NCBI GenBank assembly: GCA_934541015.1
Contig: CAKTDC010000007.1
Span: forward strand, 33,846 to 97,845
Direction: 5' to 3'
From: an uncultured Luteimonas sp.
GTDB lineage: Bacteria; Pseudomonadota; Gammaproteobacteria; Xanthomonadales; Xanthomonadaceae
Length of the DNA: 64,000 nucleotides
Under the pieces are notes generated by a model, which saw only the letters and a list, made by a program, of their open reading frames with translations, did not search any database and had not been told where the DNA came from. Both the position numbers and the translations under genes were made by a program. Numbering within the stretch: position 1 is the stretch's first letter; each line of letters opens with the position of its first letter. This document shows positions 34,782 to 44,314 of this stretch, in pieces.

Positions 34782-36605
34782 GTGGAAGCAACCGATATCC
34801 GTGATCCCCAGGTTTTCCACCGCGTGGTGGACTGCCAGTGGGCCTGCCCGGCGCACACGCCGGTTCCCGAATACATCCGCCTGATCGCCGCCGGCCGCTA
34901 CGCCGACGCGTACATGGTCAACTGGCGGTCGAACGTCTTCCCCGGAATCCTCGGGCGGACCTGCGACCGTCCCTGCGAGCCGGCCTGCCGGCGCGGGCGG
35001 GTGGAGGAGAACAACACCGGCGCGCCCGAGCCGGTGGCGATCTGCCGGCTCAAGCGGGTGGCCGCCGACCACAAGGGCGACGTGCGCGCGCGCATGCCGC
35101 GCCCGGCGGAGCGCTGGAACGGCAGGCGCATCGCCTGCGTCGGCGCCGGGCCGTCCTCGCTCACGGTCGCGCGCGACCTGGCGCCGCTGGGCTATGCCGT
35201 GACCATCTTCGAGGCCGAGGCCAAGGCCGGCGGCTTCATGCGCACCCAGGTGCCGCGCTTCCGCCTGCCCGAGGAGGTGATCGACGAGGAGACCGGCTAC
35301 GTGCTCGACCTCGGGGTGGAGTTCGTGGCCGGCCGGCGCATCGATTCGATGCGCGCGCTGCTCGCCGAGGGCTTCGATGCGGTGTTCGTGGGCAGCGGCG
35401 CCCCGCGCGGGCGCGACCTCGACCTGCCCGGGCGCCAGGAGGCCGCCGGCCAGATCCACGTCGGGCTGGACTGGCTGGCCAACGTCTATTTCGGCCACGT
35501 GACCCGGGTCGGCAAGCGCGTGCTGGTGCTCGGCGGCGGCAACACCGCGATGGACTGCTGCCGCAGCGCGCGGCGCCTGGGCGGCAGCGACGTCAAGGTG
35601 CTGGTGCGCTCGGGCTTCGACGAGATGAAGGCCAGCCCCTGGGAGAAGGAGGACGCGATGCACGAGGGCATCCCGATCCTCGACTGCCGCGTGCCGCGCA
35701 GCTTCGTCCACGCCAGCGGCCGGCTCACCGGCATGACCTTCCAGAAGGTGCGCGTGGAATACGACGGCGACGGCCGCCGCCAGCTGCTGCCGACCGGCGA
35801 GCCGGACGAGTTCCATCCCTGCGACGAGGTGCTGATCGCGGTCGGGCAGGAGAACGCCTTCCCCTGGATCGAGCGCGACCTGGGCATCGAATTCGACCGC
35901 CGGGGCATGCCGGTGGTCGACGCCGCCACCCACCAGTCGACCCTGCCGCAGGTGCTGTTCGGCGGCGATGCCGCGTTCGGCCCGAAGAACATCATCTGGG
36001 CCGTGGCCCACGGCCACGCCGCGGCGATCTCGATCGAGCGCATGCTGCAGGGCGCGGACCCGCGCGAGCGTCCGCCGCCGGAGGTGCGGCTGGACTCGCA
36101 GAAGATGGGCATCCACGAGTGGAGCTACGACAACGCGGTCTCGCCCGACGAGCGCTTCGCGGTGCCGTGGTCGGAGGCGGCGAAGAAGCTCGACAGCATG
36201 CATGTCGAGGTCGAACTGGGCTTCGATGCCGCCACCGCCTGGAAGGAGACCCAGCGCTGCCTCAACTGCGACGTGCAGACGGTGTTCAGCGCAGACAAGT
36301 GCATCGAGTGCGACGCCTGCGTCGACATCTGCCCGACCGACTGCATCACCTTCACCGGCAACGGCGAGGAGGCCGGGCTGCGCATGCGCCTGACCGCGCC
36401 GGCGCTCAATGCCGACCAGCCGCTGTACGTGTCGGCACCGCTGAAGACGGCGCGGGTGATGGTCAAGGACGAGGACGTCTGCCTGCACTGCGGCCTGTGC
36501 GCCGAGCGCTGCCCGACCGGGGCCTGGGACATGCAGAAGTTCCTGCTGCTGGAGGCGCATGCCGGCAGCGGCGGCTGCGGCGACCGGCGCAGGGAGGCGG
36601 CGTGA
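34782..36605 (+). CDS. GltD-like FAD/NAD(P) oxidoreductase with C-terminal double [4Fe-4S] ferredoxin domain
   Basis: 607-aa flavo-iron-sulfur protein. The N-terminal GltD-type Cys region (DCQWACPAHTP, CDRPCEPACRRG) is followed by FAD motif IACVGAGPSSLTVARDLA and NAD(P) motif VLVLGGGNTAMDCCRSA. At the C-terminus CIECDACVDICPTDC and CLHCGLCAERCPTG give two [4Fe-4S] clusters. In this operon it should pass electrons between the 2-oxoglutarate:ferredoxin oxidoreductase and NAD(P)H. Starts with GTG. It is not the GOGAT small subunit: no gltB is present and a ferredoxin domain is fused. Confidence 0.85.
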   Translation: MEATDIRDPQVFHRVVDCQWACPAHTPVPEYIRLIAAGRYADAYMVNWRSNVFPGILGRTCDRPCEPACRRGRVEENNTGAPEPVAICRLKRVAADHKGDVRARMPRPAERWNGRRIACVGAGPSSLTVARDLAPLGYAVTIFEAEAKAGGFMRTQVPRFRLPEEVIDEETGYVLDLGVEFVAGRRIDSMRALLAEGFDAVFVGSGAPRGRDLDLPGRQEAAGQIHVGLDWLANVYFGHVTRVGKRVLVLGGGNTAMDCCRSARRLGGSDVKVLVRSGFDEMKASPWEKEDAMHEGIPILDCRVPRSFVHASGRLTGMTFQKVRVEYDGDGRRQLLPTGEPDEFHPCDEVLIAVGQENAFPWIERDLGIEFDRRGMPVVDAATHQSTLPQVLFGGDAAFGPKNIIWAVAHGHAAAISIERMLQGADPRERPPPEVRLDSQKMGIHEWSYDNAVSPDERFAVPWSEAAKKLDSMHVEVELGFDAATAWKETQRCLNCDVQTVFSADKCIECDACVDICPTDCITFTGNGEEAGLRMRLTAPALNADQPLYVSAPLKTARVMVKDEDVCLHCGLCAERCPTGAWDMQKFLLLEAHAGSGGCGDRRREAA

Positions 36606-36715
36606 TGGCGGAGGACGACGAGGCCTGCTTCCACGCGAGCTGGGTGCCGCCCTGGCGGGGCGCGCGGAACGCCGGTGCGCCGCCGGCCGCGGGCCGTGCG
36701 GAGGGCGCGGCATGA
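36605..36715 (+). CDS. 36-aa micro-ORF bridging two kor genes
   Basis: Small frame starting MAEDDEACFHASWVPPWRG. Its ATG overlaps the upstream stop (TGATG) and its stop overlaps the korA start (ATGA), leaving no unused base. That precise fit suggests real coupled translation, but the sequence resembles nothing I know and the Gly/Ala-rich end is ordinary for GC-rich DNA. It may simply keep ribosomes moving into korA. Confidence 0.5.
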   Translation: MAEDDEACFHASWVPPWRGARNAGAPPAAGRAEGAA

Positions 36716-38550
36716 CCCCGGTCCACGCGCCGCTGGAGTCGGTCAACGACTTCGTGGTCAAGTTCGCCAACGTCAACGGCTCCGGCTCGGCCTCGGCCAA
36801 CGAGCTGTTCGCCAAGTCGATCCTGCGCATGGGCGTGCCGGTCAGCCCGCGCAACATCTTCCCCTCCAACATCCAGGGGCTGCCGACCTGGTACGAGGTG
36901 CGGGTCAGCGAGCGCGGCTGGCTGGGGCGGCGCGGCGGCGTCGACCTGATGGTGGCGATGAACCCGCAGACCTGGGACGCGGACGTGGCCGAGATCGAGC
37001 CCGGCGGCTACCTGCTCCACGACAGCAGCAAGCCGCTGCCGCGGTCGAAATTCCGCGACGACATCACCGTGCTCGGGGTGCCGCTGACCGAACTGTGCAA
37101 CGCCGCCTACGACGATCCGCGCCAGCGCCAGCTGTTCAAGAACATCATGTACCTGGGCGCGCTCAGCGCGCTGCTGGACATGGACGTGTCCGCGATCGAG
37201 GCGCTGATCGGCGAGCAGTACCGCAGCAAGCCGAAACTGCAGGCGCCCAACGTCGAGGCGCTGCACACGGGCCGCGACTGGGCGCTGCGCAACCTCGCCT
37301 GCCCGATCGGCCTCACGGTGCGCCGCGCCGACGCCGTGGGCGGGCGCATCTTCGTCGACGGCAACACCGCCGCGGCGCTGGGCTGCGTCTACGGCGGCGC
37401 CACGGTCTGCGCCTGGTATCCGATCACGCCGTCGTCGTCGCTGGCCGAGGCCTTCCAGAAGTACTGCGAAAAATTCCGCAACGACGCCGACGGCGGCAGG
37501 CGCTACGCGATCCTGCAGGCCGAGGACGAGATCGCCTCGATCGGCATGGTGGTCGGCGCCGGCTGGAACGGCGCGCGCGCCTTCACCGCGACCTCGGGCC
37601 CGGGCATTTCGCTGATGAACGAGTTCATCGGCCTGGCCTACTTCGCCGAGATCCCGGTGACCATCATCGACGTGCAGCGCGGCGGGCCTTCGACCGGCAT
37701 GCCCACGCGCACCCAGCAGTCGGACGTGCTGGCCTGCGCCTGGGCCTCGCACGGCGACACCCGGCACGTGCTGCTGTTCCCCGCCGATCCGCGCGAGTGC
37801 TTCGACTTCTCGGCCGAGGCGCTCGACCTGGCCGACCGCCTGCAGACGCCGGTGTTCGTGATGACCGACCTGGACATCGGCATGAACCAGCGCCTGTGCG
37901 CGCCGCTGGAGTGGGACGATGCGCGCGGCTACGACCGCGGCAAGGTGATGACGGCCCAGGATCTGGAGTCGGGCCGCGAGTTCGCGCGCTACAAGGATGT
38001 CGACGGCGACGGCATCCCGTGGCGCACCTGGCCGGGTACGCATCCGGACAAGGGCGCGTACTTCACCCGCGGCACCTCGCGCAATCCGCAGGCCCAGTAC
38101 TCCGAGCGCGGGGCCGACTACGTCTACAACATGCAGCGGCTGCAGCAGAAGTTCGACACCGCCAGGGCGCTGGTGCCGCAGCCGGTGCTGGCGCAGGCGG
38201 ACGTGCCGGCGAAGTACGGCGCGATCTTCTACGGCTCGACCGCGCCGGCGATGGACGAGGCCATGGCGCAGCTGCGCGAGGCCGGGGTGGCGCTGGACAC
38301 GCTGCGCGTGCGCGCCTATCCGTTCCCCGATTGCGTACGCGCGTTCATCGATGTCCACGAGCAGGTGTTCGTGATCGAGCAGAATCGCGACGGCCAGCTG
38401 CGGACGCTGCTGATCGACGCCTTCGACACCGATCCGGCGCGCCTGGTCGCGCTGCTGCACTACGACGGCACGCCGATCACCGCGCGCTTCATCTCCGATG
38501 CGATCCGGGCCCGCGTGCAGCCCCACGTGCGCCGGGAGGACGTGGCATGA
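36712..38550 (+). CDS. korA: 2-oxoacid:ferredoxin oxidoreductase, fused gamma-alpha subunit
   Basis: 612-aa subunit of a 2-oxoglutarate:ferredoxin oxidoreductase, converting 2-oxoglutarate and CoA to succinyl-CoA with reduced ferredoxin. The N-terminal gamma domain (VVKFANVNGSGSASANELFA) is fused to the alpha domain (CAWYPITPSSSLAEAFQKY, FTATSGPGISLMNEFIGLAY, VQRGGPSTGMPTRTQQSD). The end of the protein carries FVIEQNRDGQL as in family. Overlaps korB by ATGA. Confidence 0.92.
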   Translation: MTPVHAPLESVNDFVVKFANVNGSGSASANELFAKSILRMGVPVSPRNIFPSNIQGLPTWYEVRVSERGWLGRRGGVDLMVAMNPQTWDADVAEIEPGGYLLHDSSKPLPRSKFRDDITVLGVPLTELCNAAYDDPRQRQLFKNIMYLGALSALLDMDVSAIEALIGEQYRSKPKLQAPNVEALHTGRDWALRNLACPIGLTVRRADAVGGRIFVDGNTAAALGCVYGGATVCAWYPITPSSSLAEAFQKYCEKFRNDADGGRRYAILQAEDEIASIGMVVGAGWNGARAFTATSGPGISLMNEFIGLAYFAEIPVTIIDVQRGGPSTGMPTRTQQSDVLACAWASHGDTRHVLLFPADPRECFDFSAEALDLADRLQTPVFVMTDLDIGMNQRLCAPLEWDDARGYDRGKVMTAQDLESGREFARYKDVDGDGIPWRTWPGTHPDKGAYFTRGTSRNPQAQYSERGADYVYNMQRLQQKFDTARALVPQPVLAQADVPAKYGAIFYGSTAPAMDEAMAQLREAGVALDTLRVRAYPFPDCVRAFIDVHEQVFVIEQNRDGQLRTLLIDAFDTDPARLVALLHYDGTPITARFISDAIRARVQPHVRREDVA

Positions 38551-39602
38551 CCTGGCTGGCCAAACCGAAGATCCGCCACCCGACGCTGGCCTGCAACGCG
38601 ATCGGCTTCACCCGTCGCGACTACGAGGGCAAGATCAGCACCCTGTGCGCCGGCTGCGGCCACGACTCGATCTCGGCCGCGATCATCCAGGCCTGCTGGG
38701 AGCTGGACATCGAGCCGCACCGGGTGGCCAAGCTCTCGGGCATCGGCTGCAGCTCCAAGACCCCGGACTACTTCCTCGGCCAGTCGCACGGCTTCAACAC
38801 CGTGCACGGACGCATGCCCAGCGTGCTCACCGGCGCCAACCTGGCCAACCGCGACCTGATCTACCTGGGCGTGTCCGGCGACGGCGACTCGGCCTCGATC
38901 GGCATCGGCCAGTTCGTGCACGCGATCCGCCGCGGCGTGAACATGACCTACATCGTCGAGAACAACGGCGTCTACGGCCTGACCAAGGGCCAGTTCTCGG
39001 CCACCGCCGACCGCGGCTCGGTGTCCAAGAAGGGCGTGGTCAACGCCGACGCGCCGCTGGACATGGTGACCATGGCGCTGCAGCTGGGCGCAACCTACGT
39101 CGGCCGCGGCTTCTCCGGCGACAAGCGGCAGCTGGTGCCCCTGATCAAGGGTGCGCTGTCGCACCGCGGCGCGGCCTTCATCGACGTGATCAGCCCCTGC
39201 GTGGCCTTCAACAACCACGCCGGCAGCACCCGCAGCTACGACCACGTGCGCGAGCACAACGAGGCGGTCAACCGGCTCGACGTGATGCCGCCGCGCGCGG
39301 AGATCGTGGTCGACTACGGCTCCGGCGAGAGCATCGATGTCGAGCAGCACGACGGCTCGATCCTGCGCCTGCACAAGCTCGACGCCGGCTACGATCCGCG
39401 CGACCGGATCGCGGCGATGAACCTGATCCAGCAGCGCCACGCCCGCGGCGAGGTGGTCACCGGACTGCTCTACATCGATCCGGGCGCCGACGACCTGCAC
39501 GGCCACCTGGGCACCGTGGCGGCGCCGCTCAATTCGCTCGAGGCGGCCGAGCTCAGCCCCGGCGCGGCGGCGCTGGAGAAGATCAACGCCGCGCTGCGCT
39601 GA
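38547..39602 (+). CDS. korB: 2-oxoacid:ferredoxin oxidoreductase, beta (TPP) subunit
   Basis: 351-aa thiamine diphosphate-binding subunit of the same complex. LCAGCGHDSISAAIIQA holds the conserved Cys pair and IGCSSKTPDYFL the next Cys; GVSGDGDSASIGIGQFVHA is the TPP/Mg site. Last gene of the operon, ending one hairpin before the convergent gdhA. Confidence 0.93.
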   Translation: MTWLAKPKIRHPTLACNAIGFTRRDYEGKISTLCAGCGHDSISAAIIQACWELDIEPHRVAKLSGIGCSSKTPDYFLGQSHGFNTVHGRMPSVLTGANLANRDLIYLGVSGDGDSASIGIGQFVHAIRRGVNMTYIVENNGVYGLTKGQFSATADRGSVSKKGVVNADAPLDMVTMALQLGATYVGRGFSGDKRQLVPLIKGALSHRGAAFIDVISPCVAFNNHAGSTRSYDHVREHNEAVNRLDVMPPRAEIVVDYGSGESIDVEQHDGSILRLHKLDAGYDPRDRIAAMNLIQQRHARGEVVTGLLYIDPGADDLHGHLGTVAAPLNSLEAAELSPGAAALEKINAALR

Positions 39603-39623
39603 GCCGCCGGCTGCCCGGCGGCT
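39602..39623. terminator. Hairpin between convergent korB and gdhA
   Basis: AGCCGCCGG and CCGGCGGCT form a perfect 9-bp stem with a CTGC loop immediately after the korB stop. Weakly T-rich afterwards. It can serve both strands. Confidence 0.6.
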
Positions 39624-39644
39624 TCGCTTCCTGCGCGGGGAGGA

Positions 39645-40973
39645 TCAGTACACGCCCTGCGCGAGCATCGCGTCGGCGACCTTGATGAAGCCGCTGATGT
39701 TGGCGCCGTCGACGTAGTTGACGCTGCCGTCCGCGCGCCGGCCGTGGCGCACGCACAGGGCGTGGATCTCCTTCATGATCGCGTGCAGGCGTTCGTCGAC
39801 CTCGGCGTGGGTCCAGGCCAGGCGCAGGGCGTTCTGGCTCATCTCCAGCCCGGAGGTGGCCACGCCGCCGGCGTTGCTGGCCTTGCCCGGCGCGTACAGC
39901 ACGCGCGCGGCCTGGAACACCTCCACCGCTTCGAGCGTGCTGGGCATGTTCGCGCCTTCGGCCACGCAGACCGCGCCGTTGCCCACCAGGGTGCGGGCGT
40001 CGTCCTCGTCGAGCTCGTTCTGGGTGGCGCAGGGCAGCGCGATCTCGGCCGGAATATGCCAGGGGCGCCTGCCGGCGAGATAGTCGTAGCGCGGGTCGCC
40101 GGCCAGTTCGGACAGGCGCCCGCGGCGCTCGTTCTTCAGCGCCATGATCTCGGCGATGGCCTCCTCGCCGAAGCCGTCCTTCGCGTACAGGGTGCCGCCC
40201 GAGTCGGAGAAGGTCAGCACCCGGCCGCCCAGTTCCACCGCCTTGATCGCGGCGAACTGGGCGACGTTGCCCGAGCCGGAGATCAGCACGCGCGCGCCGC
40301 TGGTCCCGCGACGGGCGTGGTGCAGCATCTGCTCGACGAAGTAGACGGTGCCGAAGCCGGTGGCCTCGGGCCGCATCAGGCTGCCGCCGTAGGCGATGCC
40401 CTTGCCGGTGAACACGCTGCCGGCGTGGTTGCAGAGCTTCTTCATCATGCCGGCCATGTAGCCGACCTCGCGCGCGCCGACGCCGATGTCGCCGGCCGGC
40501 ACGTCGGTGTCCGGGCCCAGGTGGCGGTACAGCTCGAACATCAGCGCCTGGCAGAAGCGCATCACCTCGCCGTCGCTGCGGCCCTTGGGGTCGAAATCCG
40601 AACCGCCCTTGCCGCCGCCCATGGGCAGGGTGGTCAGCGCGTTCTTGAAGGTCTGTTCGAAGGCCAGGAACTTCAGGATCGACAGGTTCACCGAGGGGTG
40701 GAAGCGCATGCCGCCCTTGAACGGGCCGATCGCGCTGCTGTGCTGCACCCGCCAGGCGCGGTTGACGTGGGTGCGGCCGGCGTCGTCGACCCAGGACACG
40801 CGGAACTGGAGCACGCGCTCGGGTTCGACCAGCCGCTCCAGCAGCCCCTGTTCGCGGTAGCGCGGGTTGGCTTCTATGAACGGCCACAGGCTGGTCATGA
40901 CCTCGCGCACGGCCTGCAGGAACTCGGGCTGCAGCGGATCGCGGGCAGCCACGCGCGCGAGGAATTCCTCCAT
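39645..40973 (-). CDS. gdhA: NADP-type glutamate dehydrogenase
   Basis: 442-aa hexameric GDH making glutamate from 2-oxoglutarate and ammonia. Follows E. coli GdhA closely: SSAIGPFKGGMRFHPSVNLS, LTTLPMGGGKGGSDFDPKG, SGSGNVAQFA. ATG 40973 gives normal length; an in-frame TTG at 41000 overlaps the leuB stop. It is the last gene of the ilv/leu run and supplies the amino donor for IlvE, and its substrate links it to the convergent kor operon. Confidence 0.95.
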   Translation of the reverse strand: MEEFLARVAARDPLQPEFLQAVREVMTSLWPFIEANPRYREQGLLERLVEPERVLQFRVSWVDDAGRTHVNRAWRVQHSSAIGPFKGGMRFHPSVNLSILKFLAFEQTFKNALTTLPMGGGKGGSDFDPKGRSDGEVMRFCQALMFELYRHLGPDTDVPAGDIGVGAREVGYMAGMMKKLCNHAGSVFTGKGIAYGGSLMRPEATGFGTVYFVEQMLHHARRGTSGARVLISGSGNVAQFAAIKAVELGGRVLTFSDSGGTLYAKDGFGEEAIAEIMALKNERRGRLSELAGDPRYDYLAGRRPWHIPAEIALPCATQNELDEDDARTLVGNGAVCVAEGANMPSTLEAVEVFQAARVLYAPGKASNAGGVATSGLEMSQNALRLAWTHAEVDERLHAIMKEIHALCVRHGRRADGSVNYVDGANISGFIKVADAMLAQGVY

Positions 40974-40996
40974 CGCCGGGATCGAGGGCAGGACGC

Positions 40997-42100
40997 TCAA
41001 CCGCGCACTTCCGCGACGCGGCAGTGGCTGCCGATGCGCTCGATCACCGATGCGGTCACCGCCTCGGTCGACAGCGCCACGCCGCCGTCGGCGATGTCGG
41101 CGCTGAACACGCCGTCGGCCAGGGCGGCATCCACCGCCAGCTCGATGCAGTCGGCTTCGTCGGCCAGGCCCAGCGAGTGGCGCAGCAGCAGCGCGGCGCT
41201 GAGGATGGTGCCGTAGGGATTGGCGATGCCCTTGCCGGCGATGTCCGGGGCCGAACCGTGGATGGGCTCGTAGATGCCCTTCACGCCGGCCCCGGTTCCG
41301 GCCTCGCCGAGCGAGGCCGAGGGCAGCAGGCCCATCGAGCCGGCCAGCATCGAAGCCTCGTCGGTGAGGATGTCGCCGAACATGTTCTCGGTCACGATCA
41401 CGTCGTAGGCGCGCGGCCTGGCCAGCAGGTGCATGGCCATCGAGTCGACCAGCTGGTGCTCCAGGGTCACGTCGGGGAATTCGTCGCGCACCACGCGGGT
41501 GGCCACGTCGCGCCACAGCCGCGAGGTCTCAAGCACATTGGCCTTGTCGACCGAGGTCAGCTGGCCGCGGCGCGCGCGCGCCAGGGTGGCGGCGCGGCGC
41601 ACCACGCGCTCGATCTCGGCGACGCTGTAGTAGCAGCGGTCGCTGGCGCCCTCGGCGTCGCGGGTCTTGTCGCCGAAATAGATGCCGCCGGTGAGCTCGC
41701 GCACCACCAGCAGGTCCACGCCCTGCAGCAGGTGCGGCTTGATCGGCGAGGCGCCGATGGTCGCCGGATGGGGGCGCACCGGACGCAGGTTGGCGTACAG
41801 GCCCATCGCCCGGCGGATCGCCAGCAGGCCCTGCTCGGGGCGCACCGGTGCATTCGGGTCGGACCACTTCGGTCCGCCGACCGCGCCCAGCAGCACCGCG
41901 TCGGCGGCCTGGCAGGCGGCCAGGGTCGACGCCGGCAGCGGTTCGCCGTGGCGGTCGATGGCGATGCCGCCGATGTCGTGTTCGCTGAAGCGGAACGCGT
42001 GGCCGTGGCGTGCGGCCACGGCCTTGAGGACGGAGACGGCGGCGGCGGCGACCTCGGGGCCGATTCCGTCGCCGGGCAGTACGGCGATGCTGGCTTGCAT
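40997..42100 (-). CDS. leuB: 3-isopropylmalate dehydrogenase
   Basis: 367-aa NAD-dependent enzyme of leucine synthesis. Begins [37 protein letters not shown] is the conserved substrate/metal segment and [17 protein letters not shown] the cofactor segment. ATG 42100 chosen because the longer upstream frame is unrelated low-complexity sequence; AGGA precedes it. The 73-base gap to leuD holds nothing notable. Confidence 0.95.
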   Translation of the reverse strand: MQASIAVLPGDGIGPEVAAAAVSVLKAVAARHGHAFRFSEHDIGGIAIDRHGEPLPASTLAACQAADAVLLGAVGGPKWSDPNAPVRPEQGLLAIRRAMGLYANLRPVRPHPATIGASPIKPHLLQGVDLLVVRELTGGIYFGDKTRDAEGASDRCYYSVAEIERVVRRAATLARARRGQLTSVDKANVLETSRLWRDVATRVVRDEFPDVTLEHQLVDSMAMHLLARPRAYDVIVTENMFGDILTDEASMLAGSMGLLPSASLGEAGTGAGVKGIYEPIHGSAPDIAGKGIANPYGTILSAALLLRHSLGLADEADCIELAVDAALADGVFSADIADGGVALSTEAVTASVIERIGSHCRVAEVRG

Positions 42101-42173
42101 GGGGGGGTCCTGCGGCGTGGGCGGGGAGGTGTGTGTGGTGTCGACAGTCTGGCGGTTGCGGTTTACGCCGTCC

Positions 42174-42752
42174 CTACAGCGCGGCGGCCTGTTCGTAGCG
42201 GGCGATGTCGTCGCGGCGGGCGAGCAGGTAGCCAAGTTCGTCCACGCCCTCGAGCAGGCAGGTGCGGGCGAAGTTGTCGAGCGGGAAGGAGAAGGACTCG
42301 CCGGCGGGCGTGCGCAGGGTGCGCGCGGCGACGTCGATTTCCAGCGCGTCGTCCGGGCGCTGCATCAGCTGCTGCACCACGGCCTCGTCGAGGATGATCG
42401 GCAGCAGCCCGTTCTTGAGCGCGTTGTTGCGGAAGATGTCGGCGATCTCGCTGCTGACCACCGCGCGCAGGCCAAGGTCGCGAAGCGCCCAGGGCGCGTG
42501 CTCGCGCGAGGAGCCGCAGCCGAAGTTGCGGCCGGCCAGCAGGATCTCGCGGCCGGCATTGTGCGCCTGGTTGAACGCGAACTCCGGGTTGGCGGTACCG
42601 TCGCCGCGCCAGCGCCAGTCGTTGAAGGCGTGCCTGCCCAGGCCCTTGCGTTCGGTGGTGGAGAGGAAGCGCGCGGGGATGATCTGGTCGGTGTCGATAT
42701 TGGTCTGCGCCAGCACCACGCTGGACGAGACCAGGCGGGAGAATCCGGACAT
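42174..42752 (-). CDS. leuD: 3-isopropylmalate dehydratase small subunit
   Basis: 192-aa subunit forming the isomerase with Leu[18 protein letters not shown] and [17 protein letters not shown] are signature segments. Start ATG shares its A with the leuC stop (TGATG), so the two are coupled. Confidence 0.95.
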   Translation of the reverse strand: MSGFSRLVSSSVVLAQTNIDTDQIIPARFLSTTERKGLGRHAFNDWRWRGDGTANPEFAFNQAHNAGREILLAGRNFGCGSSREHAPWALRDLGLRAVVSSEIADIFRNNALKNGLLPIILDEAVVQQLMQRPDDALEIDVAARTLRTPAGESFSFPLDNFARTCLLEGVDELGYLLARRDDIARYEQAAAL

Positions 42753-44179
42753 CAGGCCACCTCCCGGCGTGCGTCGAACAGGTCGCGTGGATCGCCGACC
42801 CTGCCGTTGACCGCCGCCCAGGCCGCGCTCAGCGGCGACGCCAGCAGGGTGCGCGAGCCGGGGCCCTGGCGGCCCTCGAAGTTGCGGTTGCTGGTGCTGA
42901 CCGCGAGCTGCCCCGGCGCGACCAGGTCGCCGTTCATCGCGATGCACATCGAGCAGCCCGGCTCGCGCCATTCGGCGCCGGCGGCGCGGACGACCTCGTC
43001 GATGCCTTCGGCCTCGGCGTCGCGCTTGACCCGTTCGGAGCCGGGCACGACCAGCATGCGCACGTTGGCCGCGACCTTGCGCCCGCGCAGCACCTGGGCG
43101 ACCTCGCGCATGTCGCGCAGGCGGCCGTTGGTGCAGGAGCCGACGAACACCACGTCCACCGGGGTGCCCTCGAGCACCTCGCCGGCGCGCAGGTGCATGT
43201 AGTCCAGGCCCTTCTGCGCGGCGGCGTCGCCGGCGGCCGGGATCGGCGCGTCGACCGCGATCGCGGTGCCCGGGTGGGTGCCCCAGGTCAGGGTCGGGCG
43301 GATGTCGGCCGCGTCGATCCGCACCTCGGCGTCGAAGCGCGCCCCCTCGTCGCTGGCCAGCGCCTTCCAGCGCGCCACCGCGGCGTCGAAGTCGGCGCCC
43401 TGCGGCGCGCGCGGGGTCGCGGCCAGCCATGCGAAGGTGGTCTCGTCGGGCGCCACCATGCCGGCGCGGGCGCCGGCCTCGATCGACATGTTGCACAGGG
43501 TCATGCGCTGCTCCATGTCCATCGCGCGGATGGTGGAGCCGCGGTACTCGATCACGTGTCCGGTGCCGCCGTTGACGCCGATGCGGCCGATCACGTGCAG
43601 GATCACGTCCTTGGCGCCGACGCCCGGGGCCAGTTCGCCCTCGACGGTGATCGACATGGTCCTGGCCTTGCGCTGCAGCAGGCACTGGGTGGCCAGCACG
43701 TGGCCGACCTCGCTGGTGCCGATGCCGAAGGCCAGCGCGCCGAAGGCGCCGTGGGTGGAGGTGTGGCTGTCGCCGCAGACGATGGTCATGCCCGGCCGGG
43801 TCAGCCCCAGCTCGGGCGCGATCACGTGGACGATGCCGCGCTGGTCCGAGCCCATGTCGAACAGCTCGATGCCGTGCCGGGCGCAGTTGCGCGCCAGGGT
43901 GTCAACCTGCTTCTCCGAAGCCTCGCTGGCGTAGGGCAGGCGGCCGTCGGGGCCGGCGGGGAGGGTCGGCGTGGAGTGGTCCATCGTCGCCTTGGTGCGG
44001 TCGGGCCGCGCCGGCGACAGGCCGCGCGCATCGAGTTCGGTGAACGCCTGCGGCGAGGTGACTTCGTGGATCAGGTGCAGGTCGACGTACAGCACCGCGG
44101 GCGCGTCGTCGCTCTCGGGCACGACGACGTGCGCATCCCACAGCTTGTCGTACAGGGTTCTTGGCGTCTGGCTGGTCAT
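42752..44179 (-). CDS. leuC: 3-isopropylmalate dehydratase large subunit
   Basis: 475-aa aconitase-family subunit with one [4Fe-4S] cluster. Cluster cysteines: VGSCTNGR and the CSMC in [29 protein letters not shown] is also present. Begins [17 protein letters not shown]. It is separated from leuA by 135 bases occupied by a palindromic repeat pair, so leuCDB may be expressed at a different level from the ilv part. Confidence 0.95.
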   Translation of the reverse strand: MTSQTPRTLYDKLWDAHVVVPESDDAPAVLYVDLHLIHEVTSPQAFTELDARGLSPARPDRTKATMDHSTPTLPAGPDGRLPYASEASEKQVDTLARNCARHGIELFDMGSDQRGIVHVIAPELGLTRPGMTIVCGDSHTSTHGAFGALAFGIGTSEVGHVLATQCLLQRKARTMSITVEGELAPGVGAKDVILHVIGRIGVNGGTGHVIEYRGSTIRAMDMEQRMTLCNMSIEAGARAGMVAPDETTFAWLAATPRAPQGADFDAAVARWKALASDEGARFDAEVRIDAADIRPTLTWGTHPGTAIAVDAPIPAAGDAAAQKGLDYMHLRAGEVLEGTPVDVVFVGSCTNGRLRDMREVAQVLRGRKVAANVRMLVVPGSERVKRDAEAEGIDEVVRAAGAEWREPGCSMCIAMNGDLVAPGQLAVSTSNRNFEGRQGPGSRTLLASPLSAAWAAVNGRVGDPRDLFDARREVA

Positions 44180-44200
44180 GGTTCTCGTGGCTGCTGGCGT

Positions 44201-44306
44201 TTCCCCTTCCCGCGCGGGCGGGGGAAGGGCGGAAGGGACGGGGGGCGGGGACGGATCCCTGCGGCTGCCCCCGCCCCGGCCCTCCCCCGCGCGCGGGGGG
44301 AGGGGG
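44201..44306. repeat. Palindromic repeat pair inside the ilv/leu operon
   Basis: Two hairpins, CCCCTTCCCGCGCGGGCGGGG-type (44203 onward) and CCTCCCCCGCGCGCGGGGGG (44281-44300), fill the leuA-leuC gap. They may act as RNA-stabilising or partial-termination structures that adjust leuCDB dose. I looked for a second leader peptide here and found none. Confidence 0.75.
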
Positions 44307-44314
44307 CTGGCGTC

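Noticed and set aside
34782..36605. Glutamate synthase small subunit (gltD)
   Set aside because: No gltB neighbour, extra double-cluster ferredoxin domain, and operon with korAB.
44180..44314. Second attenuator upstream of leuC
   Set aside because: The hairpins belong to the dispersed repeat family; no leader peptide with Leu codons and no T run.
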